A DNA stretch of 64,000 nt from Diplosphaera chodatii (lineage: Eukaryota; Chlorophyta; Trebouxiophyceae; Prasiolales; Stichococcaceae): the NCBI GenBank assembly GCA_032358165.1, contig JAALGY010000021.1:558001-622000 (forward strand). Reading direction: 5' to 3'. How positions within the stretch are numbered: position 1 is the first letter of the stretch; every line of letters begins with the position of its first letter. Below the pieces are notes generated by a model. That model did not search any database, was not told where the DNA came from, and saw only the letters and a list, made by a program, of their open reading frames with translations. Shown here in pieces: positions 1 through 19,440 of this stretch. Position numbers and translations under genes: made by a program.

Positions 1-334
1 GCGCGCCCGGCAGCGGCCTGCCATCGATGCCCGGATACCGGAACGTCAGGCTGTGCGTCTCGATTGCAGGTGCTGAAGCGGTGGGCTGCGGGGGCGCTGC
101 TGCCGATACATGAGAACTCTGATGTGTGGCGGTGTCCACTGCGTTGGTGCCTGCGTTGGTGGCAGGTGTGGTGCTGCCGTTGGGGTGTCCTGATTGCTGA
201 GCCTTAGGTGCAGTCTCTGCGGATGCCGAGCGCTGTTGCTGCCGAGCAAACGGCCCAGCAGTCTGCAGCTCTTCCATCACAGCACCGGCATTGCCAACGC
301 CTTTGGAATGCGTAATAGCTACCGGTACCGGCAT
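1..334 (-). CDS. N-terminal part of a non-intrinsic (ABCI-type) ABC ATPase, cut by the window edge
   Basis: Read on the minus strand, a reading frame opens at an ATG at 334 (a second in-frame ATG is at 277) and runs off the left edge. A Gln/Ser/Thr/Ala-rich leader of about 90 residues is followed by IETHSLTFRYPG and DGRPLPG. That pattern is the first beta strand of a nucleotide-binding domain in soluble plant/algal ABC proteins of the ABCI19-21/CAF16 kind, as I remember the family. The Walker A motif would lie outside the window, so the assignment rests on the N-terminal strand only. An in-frame stop lies just upstream of 334, but a CAG acceptor there could mean a preceding exon. Family call is inference; presence of a coding exon is reasonably supported. 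Confidence 0.4.
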   Translation of the reverse strand, partial: MPVPVAITHSKGVGNAGAVMEELQTAGPFARQQQRSASAETAPKAQQSGHPNGSTTPATNAGTNAVDTATHQSSHVSAAAPPQPTASAPAIETHSLTFRYPGIDGRPLPGA

Positions 335-743
335 ATCGAGCTCTCTGCCTGCAATGCCGACTCACGGCCAAGCATGCGTAATGTGGCACCGCGCACGTGA
401 ACCTTTATAAACTGCAAGCCTTGTGCTTCAGCCCAACCGACATCGTGCTTTGACTGTGACCGAGATGTTCAGAGGCGATCGCAGGTGCCAGAGTGTCACA
501 GGCTCGGCGATCCACAGTTGCTTGTCAACCTGTTTGTTTCCATGAGCGTCGATTACCCACGCAGCCACGCTTGCTTACCAGCAGTCAGGGTTTTCGTACT
601 GCGTGCTGAGGATATCATAGCTGGGGTAGTTTTACGCAGTACTTGGGCTGTCTTCCCCAAGCCACCGTTCGATTGCATTTGCACAATAGGCCTGTCTTCC
701 ACGCTCCTCCTTGCGTCAATCGCTGGCAATCAGACGCACCAAC
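335..743. other. Divergent intergenic region
   Basis: About 410 bases between the partial minus-strand ABC gene and the plus-strand lipid-droplet gene. It should hold both promoters and 5' untranslated regions. I see no further gene or repeat. Confidence 0.4.
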
Positions 744-2476
744 ATGTCCTCCACAATGCAGCAGGCACAGTCGAACGTGCAGTCCGCAGGGAAGCAGGCA
801 CAGCAGAAGGCCGACGAAGCTACTCAGCAATCACTCAGCCGGCTCGAGTTTGTAAAGGGCTACGCAGAGTACGCCCTGAACAAGAGCTACGACGTGGCGG
901 GCTCAGCTTACCAGACCAGCCGCTCGTTCACGCCGCAGTTCCTGGAGCCGCGCGTGCAGGCCATTGAGTCGAAGGTGTCTGAGCTTGGGGCCAGCTACGG
1001 CGGCCCGGTGATCAACACCGTGCAGGATCGATCCAGCCAGGTCCTGGGCGCTGTCGACAAACAGGTGCGCGCCGCGTCCGAGGTGGCCGCCGGGCGCCTG
1101 CAGGCTGTATCGTTGGCGACCTGTGTCGAGTTGGAACCTGCTTGGCAGCGGCTCCGTGCAGGCCAGTGCATTCATCTGCTTGTCCCGGCCCGCCTCAGCG
1201 TGATCTGCGATCGCGTCCGTGCTCGCGTTCGTCATCGGGCTCTGCCGCAGTTGACCGCCCGTGTTGGTTTTGCAGGTCGACGGATTGGCAAAGCGGGCTG
1301 AACAGTTCTACAGCAACAACGCCAGCTATCTGGCGGATGCTGTGAAGAACCAGTCGGACTATCACTCGAAGAACCTGCAGCACTTCAAGGACGCCCGGGA
1401 CGCCTACCTGCAGCAGGCGAAGGACGCAGGTTTGACCCCATGACAGTTTGAATTTGCAAAGGTGCTTTCTTGGCTGCTTGTGGAGCAGCACGGCGTTGAG
1501 ACCTACCCGTACCAGACTGCCAACGAGCGCAGGACTTTTACTTGTGTGCACTGCAGTCAACTACCTGAAGCGCGAGGGCGTGAGCGGTGCAACAAAGCAG
1601 GCAGTCGACTCCCTGCTGGCAACTCTGGAGCAAGCCAAAGGAGTGCCATCATACCTGAGCGAGCAGGCGAACGCCCTCCTGCAGAAGGTCTCAATCGCAT
1701 GGGACAAGTTGGCCCACATGCCTGCAGGTTAGTTCCGCTGCATCCTTTGATGTCATCAGGCTGTCTGCTTGCAGCTGGATCCACTGTGTATTTCCCCGCA
1801 TGGTCCTGTGCAGTGATGGCCGAGAGTGCACTGCTCACTGTGTATGTATGATATATGCACAGTCCAGAAGACGCTGGATGCTGTTTCACCATCGGTGGAG
1901 CTGGCAAAGAAGAAGTACATTGAGGCGCACGATATTGTGGTGGTGAGTTCTTGTGGTGTGCTGCTCACTGCTGCTTGTTGAGACGATTCAGTTTTACACC
2001 AACTGGAGTCGGATGACGGTGCTGGATGAACATCGCTGACCTGCCATATGCTGACCTTTCTGCAGACGGCGCCCGTCTACAACAAGGCGGTGGACACTGG
2101 TGCAGATGTGCTGAACAAGGTGCAGACGACGTACGTGTACAAGACTGCTGCCAACCGCCTGTACCCCGTCATCTCAAACCTCGCCGACCCGGTCATTGAC
2201 AAGGTGTGTGACAGAAGCCACATGACTGGCACATAGAAGCACGTGTGCCCTGGCGGTGGTTCCAAGCTGTGCGCATGCAGGTTGTACTCACTACTCCTGC
2301 TTGTTACCTGTCTGGCTGCTACTGGCAGCAGTTGTGCTTGTTTGGTTGGCTGTTTGTGACCAAGTGATGAATCAAGTTTCTGTCTCTGGTGCATTGCGCA
2401 GGTGTCGCACAGCCCGTATGTCAATGGCGTCATCGACCACCTGAAGCCACAGCACACTGTTGGCGCCACAGCTTGA
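744..2476 (+). CDS. Lipid-droplet surface protein, MLDP / REF-SRPP-like
   Basis: Six exons can be joined: about 744-1111, 1276-1429, 1557-1727, 1867-1942, 2066-2202 and 2401-2476, giving roughly 320 residues. The start is the ATG of MSSTMQQAQSN. A hydrophilic Gln-rich lead is followed by LEFVKGYAEYALNKSYDVAG, then amphipathic segments (SFTPQFLEPRVQAIESKV, GPVINTVQDRSSQVLGAVDK). This resembles the start of Chlamydomonas major lipid droplet protein and the REF/SRPP family (L-x-F-V then repeated amphipathic helices). Later exons continue the same Ala/Val/Lys-rich helical style (AVDTGADVLNKVQTTYVYK, PVISNLADPVIDK). Such proteins coat triacylglycerol droplets and have no catalytic residues. First intron donor is taken at 1112 (GT); a donor at 1109 would be non-canonical GC. 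Homology is by remembered pattern, not a search. Confidence 0.7.
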
Positions 2477-3127
2477 ATGTCCCGAGCCGTGCACAGGGGT
2501 TGCCATTGCAGCGTTGCGGCAGCAGGGCATGGATGGGTGGGGTGAGCTGGCAGCCACAACAGTGTTTAGGATTTAGGGAAGCGCCTACCTCATGTTTTCA
2601 CGACAGCGGCAAGCTTTATCGCTATTCTTGCGCCCCATGCTTCAGCTATGCAGGGGGTGCTGTACTTTGTCGACAGACATGGTCGCCATGCCATCGACCA
2701 CGGCTGCATGCAGGCTAGGACTGCTTTGTAGGCCACTGTGTGTGCTAGGGTACGCTGATAGTGGCTGTGCCGCCTGACGTGCACCATTGCGGGTGCAGCG
2801 CTGCAGGTCGCGTTGTCGCTCTGCAGACATTGTGTTCAGATGAGTGTCAGATGTTAAGCAGACCTCAGCTTTGAGCCGCAGTCAACATGCAACTTCGGAT
2901 AGGGCCAGTTGACAGAGATGTGCACCATTGGTTGTCTCAGGCTGTGCAAGGGAACCAGCTTTGCGTCATGTTAGGGTGTCTGTTAGGTGATTCATGGTTG
3001 TATGATAGGCTTGCTGTAAGCATATGAACGCGGGCTCGTGCTGCAAGGAATTGTTACTTGTACTCGCTTTGTTTCGCTGCCTTCTCAACTGACCCGACCG
3101 AGTCTGGTGCATCAGCAGCAACGGCCA
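2477..3127. other. Convergent intergenic region
   Basis: About 650 bases between the stop of the MLDP-like gene (+) and the stop of the coiled-coil gene (-). It holds only short, unconvincing reading frames on both strands and is presumably two 3' untranslated regions. Confidence 0.4.
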
Positions 3128-4004
3128 TCAGATCATGGACCTGGATGTGTTGCTGTTCGTTTTGCCTTGCGTCTGAGCTGGGGAAACAGTCTGCACTGTT
3201 GCTTCACCAGGACCTGCATCGTTATCCAGCAGGCTGCGCAGGCGCTGTGCAACCGGCGACAGCCTCCAACCACCCTTGTCCAGCTCTTGTCTGCAGATGC
3301 AGGTGCTGCAGTGGTATGGCAAGCCCAACAAAGTTCAGCTGTCAGAGACCTACAAAGCAGGGCTCGTCATGCCTGTTGTAGACACACAAACCCGTGTACA
3401 AAAGACATTCGGCGGGCACAAGCCTTCAGCCCGACGCCTTGCAAAACACACCTCACATCCTCTCCAAGCCGACCAATGTTGTTCTCCAGCAGCTGCACCC
3501 GCTCTCTCAGCCTGCATGTATGTCAGGTACCGCGTGATGACTGTTGTATCGTCTGCAGTGCGTCCTCCTTGCACACCACCCGTATCACTCCAGGTAGTAA
3601 CTGCGCATTTGCTGCCATCGCACCTCCGGTTCTCAGCTGCAAGGTTGCCCACCTGCTCCTCCCTTTTCTGCAGCTCGCCCTGCATGCAGCTCAGGTGTAT
3701 GGACGATGCATCTAACAAGCTGTCTGTTGTGTGCTGCGGGCAGGCGATGTGTTCAGCTGCCATCTCCAATCACGGCAGACACCTGATGCTCATATTTCTG
3801 CCGCAACTGCCCCCATGCAACGGCAAACACGCAGCCAGTCAGCGCCGCATTGATGAGCAGGTTCCCATGTTTCGCCCAGTTGTTTGACAGCCTGACTCTT
3901 AAGGGCTGCGGCTCTGCGGGCTTTTGGCCCGTGAGTCTGTCTAGATGGTAAATGCGCTGCTGCGTGCGCTTGATGAGTTCGTCGAGGCTGTCTGGTGAGC
4001 CCAT
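3128..4004 (-). CDS. Small membrane-anchored coiled-coil protein, function unknown
   Basis: The minus-strand start is the ATG at 4004 (MGSPDSLDELIKRTQQRIYH). Exon 1 (4004 to 3783) has a basic amphipathic stretch, then one hydrophobic segment (LLINAALTGCVFAVAWGQLR) likely to be a membrane helix. Later exons give coiled-coil text: GELQKREEQVGNLAAENRR, then LRERVQLLENNIGRLGEDVR, then RQELDKGGWRLSPVAQRLRS, ending SNTSRSMI with a stop at 3128-3130. Splice sites fit GT...CAG at each join and keep the heptad pattern, which supports the model. I do not recognise a named family. The layout (short cytosolic head, one TM helix, coiled coil) would fit an organelle-membrane tether or scaffold, but that is inference. 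Confidence 0.55.
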
Positions 4005-4506
4005 GTCGAGGAGGCGGTACTTTTGACGCGGGCAGCTCTAGGACATCATGCACCATACAACAATGTGTGCGTAACTCTGCAAATAACAGCAACAGAGATT
4101 GCGACCCACTACAGCATGCGCGACGTGCAACAGCAGCAACGCAATCGCTCAATCCGTAGCGCTGGCATATTGGAGGGTCACGTCTGCGCCGACAAACACG
4201 CGGACTGCAAGAATGTTATGCAGAGCTTTGCAAGCGAGAAGATGCAACATGCAAGATGTCCCGGATGTCAGATGAGATGAATGAGCTGGCATCCATGCAG
4301 ATGAAGGCAGCAAATAGCTGCATCATGCATGCACCATTCCACTTTCCGCCACATTTGCATCTTCGCCCGATGCAGCCCTTGCACAGTATGAGTTCGCCAA
4401 TGCACACAACTCAGGGAAGCAGAGAACTCAGCATTTGATGTGTGAGGTATGAACTCAGCAACGGGACCATAGCGGTCCGGGACAACTGGAGTCTGCCTTA
4501 AGCAGC
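4005..4506. other. Divergent promoter region (coiled-coil gene / PRP16)
   Basis: About 500 bases between two divergent start codons. No gene seen; presumed shared bidirectional promoter and 5' UTRs. Confidence 0.4.
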
Positions 4507-12246
<7,740 letters not shown>

Positions 12247-13440
12247 CCTGCAGCTGGCTGCCGGTGGTGTCCCCACTCCCTAGGCAGGCTTTGTATACAA
12301 AAAACAACACAATGGCCAACATTTTCCACTCTAACTAGCTGGACGGGGCAGCACTTGGGTCATTGCCACGAAGACACGGAACAAACCAAATCTGTCGGGT
12401 GTTCGGTTGCTTTGCACACCTGGTTGCTTTGAAGGCCGGCTGAAGTGTGCTGCCCTTTGGACCTGCCTCCGCTCCCCGTGATAGGTGAATAGGTAGATGG
12501 GAGTCCCACGTGTCCAGCTGAGCTGGACCTGTAGGCAGGCACCATGTGCATATACGGCAGTCCTGCTGCTATCAAGCTAGCAACCTCTGCAAACAGTACA
12601 TGCATCATCGGAGTGCACTGCAGGTATCCAGCACCTGCGACACTGTCACGGCGTTGCAGGGGCACGATCCCCTGGTGCATGCTCACAGAAGTCTGTTGGT
12701 CAGACTGGCTGGGTCTGACTGGACGTCAGAGGGTTTGTGCAGTGCACTACCTGTTGTTTCACAAATAACTCTTGCCGGACCCTTATGGCGCAACGTCTCA
12801 TGTGCCCGGGTGTCGATTAATACACCCATGGTATTTGTTTGCCCTGCCGTGTCAGATGGTAATGTTTGGTTTTGGTCAGCAAACCTCACTACACGCACCT
12901 TGCCTGATGTATCGGGTTTGGGCGTGCTGGCTACTGCCTCCCAGTACCCACTTCGAGTGCACCTGCACTTGTGCTACTAGAATCCCTTGTTTCCCAGCTC
13001 CGAGAAATGGCCATGTCATGGATTGACATGTGCTGCAAGCTGCAACCCATGGTGCGATGGACAGCAACTGCTATATTGTTCAACTTTGTGTTGAAAACCT
13101 AGATCTGCAACCTGTCGCTACCGATTTTGTTGTGCCTGAAAGAACAGGCCACGAGTCTCCCAACAACGTTCTTTTGGCCGATTGACTCCTGCTCCACAAC
13201 GGCCAAGCACACTGAGGCCGCAAGTTGCTCAAGCCATCTTGCAGCATCATCTGAATGTCAACCGAGGGCCAGTGTGCCTGAGCACAAGGCACAGGACCGG
13301 CATCAAGCGGAACACCAATATGATCTGACACCAGTGCAGATGTAGCAGACAGATTTAGAAGCCGCTTGAGTGGCGAATCTGGAGCCAAACGTGACGGCGG
13401 ATGCAGTATTGCGTGCAACACCTGCTGAAACCTCTGCAGC
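12247..13440. other. Intergenic region between PRP16 and SYP4
   Basis: About 1.2 kb with PRP16 3' UTR and the SYP4 promoter/5' UTR. A minus-strand open frame (13508 to 13080, 142 codons) overlaps the SYP4 first exon but starts without recognisable domain content. I see no supportable gene. Confidence 0.35.
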
Positions 13441-15377
13441 ATGGCAGCTCCGGGCGGGGTGTTGGGAACAACCCGAAACCGCACCGACCTGTTCCTCAGA
13501 TACCGCAATCAGGCGCTCGGCATCAACAGATTCGGAGCTGAGAACAGCAAAGATGCCAGCAGGTGCTTCAGGCTGCGGTCCCGCAGAGCTGGGGTCATGG
13601 GTGTCGCACCACACAATGCCACATGGGACGCACGGGCGTAGCTTTGCTACAGAGCGCAAACGTGAAGCCTGTCACCTGCCGATGCCACTCAGGCTGCTGG
13701 ACAAGGCGATCGGCAGCCACGTGCAGAATGGCGCGTCAGCGGCAGAGATGGGGCTGGCAGGTGCTGCGGGGGCGCTGCCGCCGCAGTATGTCGACTTCAA
13801 GGAGGCGACGCGCCGGCAGATGCTCGGCATCAAAGCCAAGATGGGCGAGCTGCGGAAGCTGCACGGCCAGGTGGGTTGCTCGATGGGCTTGGATGCCGCC
13901 TCATGCAGTGCGGGCGTTCACTGCCGTGGTGCTGGACGCAACATGTTCCGGATCACCAGCGTACACAAAGCGGCAACATTGCTTCGAGATGGAGCTGCAC
14001 ACACAGCTCCCAAAGGCATGACACATTGCAGGTGCATAGTGAGTATAGTTAAACAGATCTGTTCAATGAGACGTCCCTGTGTTGCATGCAGGCGGCGCTC
14101 ACCAGCTTTGATGACACCAACAGCAAGGAGCTGGAGATCGAGGTGGTGACGCAGGACATCACCCGCCTGTTCCGGGATGCAGAGAAGCAGCTGCAGCGCT
14201 TTGGGCACCAGCAGTCGGACAGCGACGCTGATGACAAGGTGAGAGGGCCACCGCGCCGCCAGCCGGGCATGTGCATGTCACTGCACGCCCTGTGTGCGTG
14301 CAGCATCACTATGGCAGACCAGTGTGGCTTCTGATCTTTCCGCCAAACCGCCTTGCTGCTGCTGTATGGACTACACGCGGATGGCCATCCCTCGACAACT
14401 GTATGGTAAATGGCCTGCAGGTCAAGCGCAATGTGCAGCGCACGCTGGCAACCGAGCTGCAGAAGCTGTCTGTCCAGTTCCGCAAACAGCAGAAGCAGCA
14501 CCTGAACCAGCTGCGGCAGCAGAAGGAGGGCGTCGGCGGCAGCTGGCTGGACACGGGGCCCTCTGGCGATGCGGGCGACGAGTACGACCCCGGCTTCAGC
14601 GACATTCAGGTGTGATGGCAGGGCATCTCGTCGATAAGAAGACCTACACGATGGGCATTTCGGCCATAGGCTGCCGCGCTCATGCAGTCATGGATGTCAT
14701 GGCCATGTTGTCATTGCGATGAGAGGCAGAAAGGTCAGATGCACCTGTGCAGCAGTGCGTCCTCCTGTCTGTTCCCGGAGGCTGGCGGCAGTGCGAGGTT
14801 TCGGGTTCGACATGGCTTGTGCCCATGCTACTCATGCTCACACAGTTCGGCGCCCTGTGCCGGGCAGGCGATGCAGGCGAGCAGCATGGATGCGGTGGCG
14901 GAGGAGCGCGACCGGGAGGTGCGCAACATCCTGACGTCCATCGCGGACCTGGCGCAGATCATGAAGGACCTGTCCACGCTGGTCATCGACCAGGGCACCG
15001 TCCTGGACCGCATCGACTACAACATGGAGCAGGTCTCCCTCAAGGTGCGCAGCACAGCCAGCTGCATCGGCCGCTCAGCCGGGCTTCTGCAGCTCCGGGT
15101 CGCCAGCGACTCTGCCGCAGCTGAAGACGTGTTTTCTGCATGCCATCCAGCCGCATCGTGTCGTGTGAGCCGTGGTGTGCTGGTAGCAAATCTGCAGCAG
15201 CAATGACTGCCTGCCAAGGGTTTCAATCGATGACTGCAGGTGGAGGAGGGAGTGGGTCAGCTGGTGAAGGCAGAGAAGAGCCAGAGGCAGAGCCGCATGA
15301 TCATGTGCATCATGTTCCTCGTGGTGGCAGTGATCGTGATGCTGCTGTTCGTCATCTTGCAAAAGCTGTTCTTCTGA
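13441..15377 (+). CDS. Qa-SNARE, SYP4 / syntaxin-16 (Tlg2) type
   Basis: Syntaxin-16/SYP4 proteins are trans-Golgi-network t-SNAREs for endosome-to-TGN and secretory traffic. The ATG at 13441 gives MAAPGGVLGTTRNRTDLFLR; the RNRT-x-L-F-x-x-YR N-terminal peptide is the family's Vps45-binding signature. The next exon has PQYVDFKEATRRQMLGIKAK (start of Habc bundle). Then come ELEIEVVTQDITRLFRDAEK, NVQRTLATELQKLSVQFRK and the SNARE helix EEERDREV-like stretch through ADLAQIMKDLSTLVIDQG and TVLDRIDYNMEQV, with the zero-layer Gln in IDQG/IDYN context. The last exon carries QSRMIMCIMFLVVAVIVMLL, a C-terminal membrane anchor, ending KLFF and TGA at 15375. The domain order and length fit the family and no break is visible. 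Confidence 0.93.
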
Positions 15378-15535
15378 GGAGGAGGGTCACAAGGGCACCG
15401 CTCAGCGCTTTCTTGTTTGCAGCAATTGCAACATTCATGTAGCCTTGATGCTGAAACAACCGAACAAGAGTTGCGATGTACATTGGTAGGATAGTTAGCA
15501 CCTTACATGAGTGGAACGTGTAATGCAGCTGTGCC

Positions 15536-17158
15536 TCACAGCGCCGAGGGTAAGGGGATGGGGTCCGGCCGCTGCTCCTTTGCCAGGCTGGAGATGGCTT
15601 TGAAGGCTGGGTGCTGCATGACACACACAACACATTCTTCACTACAAGTGAGGGGACATCCTCCCCACAGCAAGCATCAACAGCGCGCAAAGGAGTCAGT
15701 GTGAAGGGGTGGTGATGTGCTCACCTTGGAGTGGCCAGCCAGCTGGAACAAAGCCATTTCCTGGGTGGACAGGAATGCGCCGGACTGCGCCAGCCTCTGC
15801 ACGTGCAGCAGTGCCCTGCTCTCGGCGTGCACACATACGACCCATGTACCCATCATGTGATGTTTCATGCAACAGAGCAGTGCACGGCAGCCCCGTGTAC
15901 CTGGATTGCCACAGCCCGGTCGCCCAGGCGCTGGGACGACACACCGTCGACAATAACATGAACCTCGTACCCCTGCAAGCAGACACCCAGCTAAGCGGGC
16001 ATGCACATGGTATCCCTAGGATTGGCAAAGCTGCTGCATGCAATAGTTGTGGCAGAGGCACCTGCTCTATGAGGTCGAGAGTCGTCTGGAGTACGCATAC
16101 ATGTGTCTGCACCAGCAGCAACAGCAGTCAGCAGACGGCAGCATGCACAAGGTGAGCATAGCTGGTACAGGTGTGCTTCAGATGCAGATGATCAGCAGAT
16201 GCTTTCGGGTGACCAGGCTCACCTCCAGCCCCGCCAGAATGACCTGGTTCACATCTGGCAGCTCTCGAAGCCGCTTCTCGATGCCTTCGACTGCAGATTG
16301 ATACAGCTGTCTATCATCGTTGCTTTGGACACGGCTGGCAGGTCGACTGCATGTAAACTTGCAATGCCAGGTCTCTGGCGTCATCACAAGCGGTATGCTT
16401 GGCTGTCACCTTGATGCAGCAGACCTTTCTGAGCCCTTCTGCCTGCCTACTGAGTCACAGCGTCGTGTGCTCACCGCACATGCTGAATTTGGTTTTGTCC
16501 ACAACCAAAGCGCTCTCCGGCAGCACCTCCTGCAGCTCCCTGACTGTGTTCCCAAGCGCCTTTGGATATTGTTCTGCAGCAGTGCTCGCGCTTAAGTCAT
16601 GACACGTCGCTGGCCAACGAGTGCGCAAGACGCATGCTTCATGCGCCGCATCTTGCATGCACCATGGTGTTACCTGTGACGAGGATTGGGATGCTAAGCG
16701 CCTCTGCGCCGCGAGCCTGCATGCACCACAGCATGTCTGTTCGCCGTGGGCAAATACAATTCATGAATTTCGGCATGCTTGCTCCTAAGAAGAGAAGCGC
16801 TGCTGGTGTGGCCAGGTCACGCGGGTATGCTATGCAGTGCTTCCGTTCATAGCAGTGCTCGACTGGGTCACCATTCGCCGGGCGGCATCGATTAGGGCGG
16901 GCATGCCCTGGATGTTTTCCCTGAAGCGCTCCTGCATAGCAAATGAAGAGGACCGTTGGTGGGCACGCTCAGACGTAGCGATCTATCAGATTATGAAGCC
17001 GAAGTCCATCCGTTGCTGAGTGGTGAATGGTGCGACCACCCATCGTCCCCGATTATTCTGCAGCAGCCCGGCAGGGCAGCACTCACTTGCACATCGCATA
17101 GCAGCAGTGCGCAGCGCGAGGCGTCCAGCTTGCCCAGGCGTGACGATGTCGCAGACAT
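15536..17158 (-). CDS. Isochorismatase-family cysteine hydrolase (ISOC-like)
   Basis: About eight minus-strand exons. ATG at 17158 gives MSATSSRLGKLDASRCALLL followed by CDVQ, where the Asp is the first catalytic residue. QERFRENIQGMPALIDAARR follows near 16.9 kb, then IPILVT, QYPKALGNTVRELQEVLPE and VVDKTKFSMCG (catalytic Lys). LPDVNQVILAGLE joins to THVCVLQTTLDLIEQ, which contains the nucleophile Cys. The tail has GYEVHVIVDGVSSQRLGDRA, QSGAFLSTQEMALFQLAGHS and ends PIPLPSAL with a stop at 15536-15538. The Asp-Lys-Cys triad is complete, so an active hydrolase is likely, although the substrate is unknown; ISOC1/2 relatives are usually not true isochorismatases. No targeting peptide is obvious. 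The gene is convergent with SYP4, with only 158 bases between stops. Confidence 0.88.
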
Positions 17159-17755
17159 GACCGCCTGTGATGCGTGCACCTGGATGACATGCAGTTGAAC
17201 CATGCACCTTGGGTCCCACGCCTGTACGCTTGTCCAGATCACAAGTGCAGCCACTGACTATCATTCCTGATGGCCGTACCGTCAATGTCCTGGTCCGCTG
17301 TGGGAGGCAGGCGACAGGCTGCAGCAGCTTTGCCGCCCGTGCCGCAAGCAACATGAAGGGTGTCCCGCAGGGATTGGTCGATTTCTTCCAGCTCATGTTT
17401 AACAGCGAGCTTACATCTTATACAGGAGATCGGCGCATTCCCGGCGTGCAGCACACATAGAGAGAGAGAGTGAGTGAGTGAGGACCCCCGAAGGGGTGGA
17501 CGGCGACTCATTGAGTGCCCATTAGATCCCAAGGTAACCGGTTCTCAATTGCTCTATTGCATCTCCCCAGGGAATTGCCCTGGTACCCAACGAGGGAGAG
17601 AAATCCTCGTGCAGCCGACCCGGATTGAACCGGGACCTCAAGGATGCCGTGACGGCAGGGCCTCGAGCTCAAGTCCACTAGTGGGTAGCTAGTGGGGGGC
17701 AAGACTTGGGGCAAGACATACAGGCGTAACATCACCCTGTTACAATTCATCCGGC
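17159..17755. other. 5' flank of the isochorismatase gene with a GA-rich microsatellite
   Basis: About 600 bases. A (GA)n/(GTGA)n microsatellite lies at about 17459-17482, and a tRNA-like patch at 17608-17690 (separate entry). Open frames here on the minus strand show no recognisable domain. Confidence 0.4.
17608..17690 (-). other. tRNA-like sequence (degenerate B box), possibly SINE-derived
   Basis: On the minus strand, GAGGTCCCGGTTCAATCCGG lies close to GTCGGCTGCA. CCCGG and CCGGG can pair around TTCAAT, as a T-arm with a loop one base short of the usual seven. A match to a full cloverleaf (A box, acceptor pairing, CCA context) is poor. It sits directly beside the minisatellite block, which itself contains better tRNA-like elements. 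Probably a decayed tRNA gene or SINE head. Confidence 0.25.
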
Positions 17756-19344
17756 ACAATGCCCCAACTTTTCCCCTTCTCGTCTTTGCCTCACCTTTCC
17801 CCCTTCTCGTCTTTGCCTCACCATAACCCCTTCTCGTCTTTGCCTTGACCATACCCCTTCTCGTCTTGCCTCACCCTTGCCCCTTCTCGTCTTGCCCGGC
17901 CTCAACTTTTCCCCTTCTCGTCTTGCCCGGCCTCACCTTCACCCCTTCTCGTCTTGCTCGCTAATTTCTTTTCGCCTTCTCGTCTTGCTCATCAAACTTT
18001 ACCCCTTCTCGTCCTTGCCTCACCTTTCCCCCTTCTCGTCTTGCCTCACCTTTACCCCTTCTCGTCTTGCTCATCAAACTTTACCCCTTCTCGTCCTTGC
18101 CTCACCTTTCCCCCTTGTCGTCTTTGCCTCACCTTTGCCCCTTCTCGTCTTGCCCGGAGTCATAACACAGAAAGGGGACGGTGATCATACTAGCGGAACC
18201 TGGTCAAGATAAGAAGGGACCTTGGTCAAACGAAAGCTTTCCTGTTTTCGTCTTGCTCCAGTTCTGCCCCTTCTCGTCTTGCGGCGATGCAATACAAGAA
18301 GGGGACCGGTGGTCAATACGAAAAGGGGACCAGTGTCCGATGGAACACGCTTTCCCCTTTTCGTCTTGCTCAACCTTACCCCTTCTCGTCTTGGTCACTG
18401 CATCTTTTCCCCTTCTCGTCTTGCCCGGAGTTATAACACAAAATGGGGACGGTGATCATACTAGCGGCACCTGGTCAAGAAAAAAAGGGGGTAGTGGTCA
18501 AACGAAACTTTTCCCCTTCTCGTCTTTGACCAGCTTGACCCCTTCTGGTCTTGCATTGAACCAATACAAAAAGGGGACCGGTGGTCAATACGAAAAGGGG
18601 ACAACGGTCCAATCGGGACACGCGATCCCCTTCTTGTCTTTGACAATGTTTCCCCTTCTCGTCTTGATCACAAAACCCCCTTCTCGTCTTGTGGTGTGAA
18701 CCAATACAAGAAGGGGACCAGTGGTCAATACGAAAAGGGGACAATGCTCCAGTCAAACATGGTTTACCCCTTTTCGTCTTTGACCAACCTTTACCCTTCT
18801 CGTCTTGTGGTGTGAACCAATACAAGAAGGGGACCAGTGGTCAATACGAGAAGGGGACAATGCTCCAATCGAACATGGTTTCCCCTTTTCGTATTTGCCT
18901 CGCCTTTACCCCTTCTCGTCTTGCGCGGCGATGCAATACAAGAAGGGGACCAGTGGTCGATACAAAAAGGGGACCGGTGGTCAATACGAAATGGGGACAA
19001 CGGTCCAATCGAACATGGTTTCCCCTTTTCGTATCTGCCTCACCTTTACCCCTTCTCGTCTTGATCACAAACCCCCTTCTCGTCTTGTGGTGTGAACCTA
19101 TACAAGAAGGGGACCAGTGTTCGATACCAAAAGGGGACAAGTGTCCAGTCGAAAGTGCTTTCCCCTTTTCGTCTTGCCATGGTCAATACATTGAATGGGG
19201 GGAAGGCGTGATACTAGCGGCCGACCGGTCAGTACCGAAAGAAGGATTTGCCGGACGTTGGACCACCCAGCCCTTCTCGTACTGGCCATATGATCCCCTT
19301 CTTGTCTTTGACCACCGGCGCCTGTTTGAATGGAGTTTTTAAAT

Positions 19345-19440
19345 TGGCGGCGTATGTAGCTCATATGCCACGGAAATTCGGAATTTGACCGGGCTCCAAG
19401 CCATGATTGACCGGGAGGTGGCGGGTTCGATCCCCGGCTA
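19345..19440 (+). other. tRNA-like element (Pol III A/B-box pair), left arm
   Basis: An A-box-like TAGCTCATATG at 19357-19367 and a strong B box GGGTTCGATCCCC at 19423-19435, with T-stem pairing around the TTCGATC loop. Spacing between boxes is about 66 bases, wider than in an ordinary tRNA without intron. Sequence right after the B box (CGGCTAGTATGACCAC) also occurs elsewhere in the block as a recurrent tail. Best read as a SINE-type tRNA-derived head embedded in the repeat. Confidence 0.5.

Noticed and set aside
13080..13508. 142-codon minus-strand frame overlapping the SYP4 first exon
   Set aside because: No recognisable domain, overlaps a well-supported plus-strand exon on the opposite strand, and does not continue into splice-compatible exons.
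17239..17532. Minus-strand frame upstream of the isochorismatase start, considered as an N-terminal extension
   Set aside because: It runs through a GA microsatellite and lacks a targeting-peptide character; the ATG at 17158 sits at the usual distance from the catalytic Asp.
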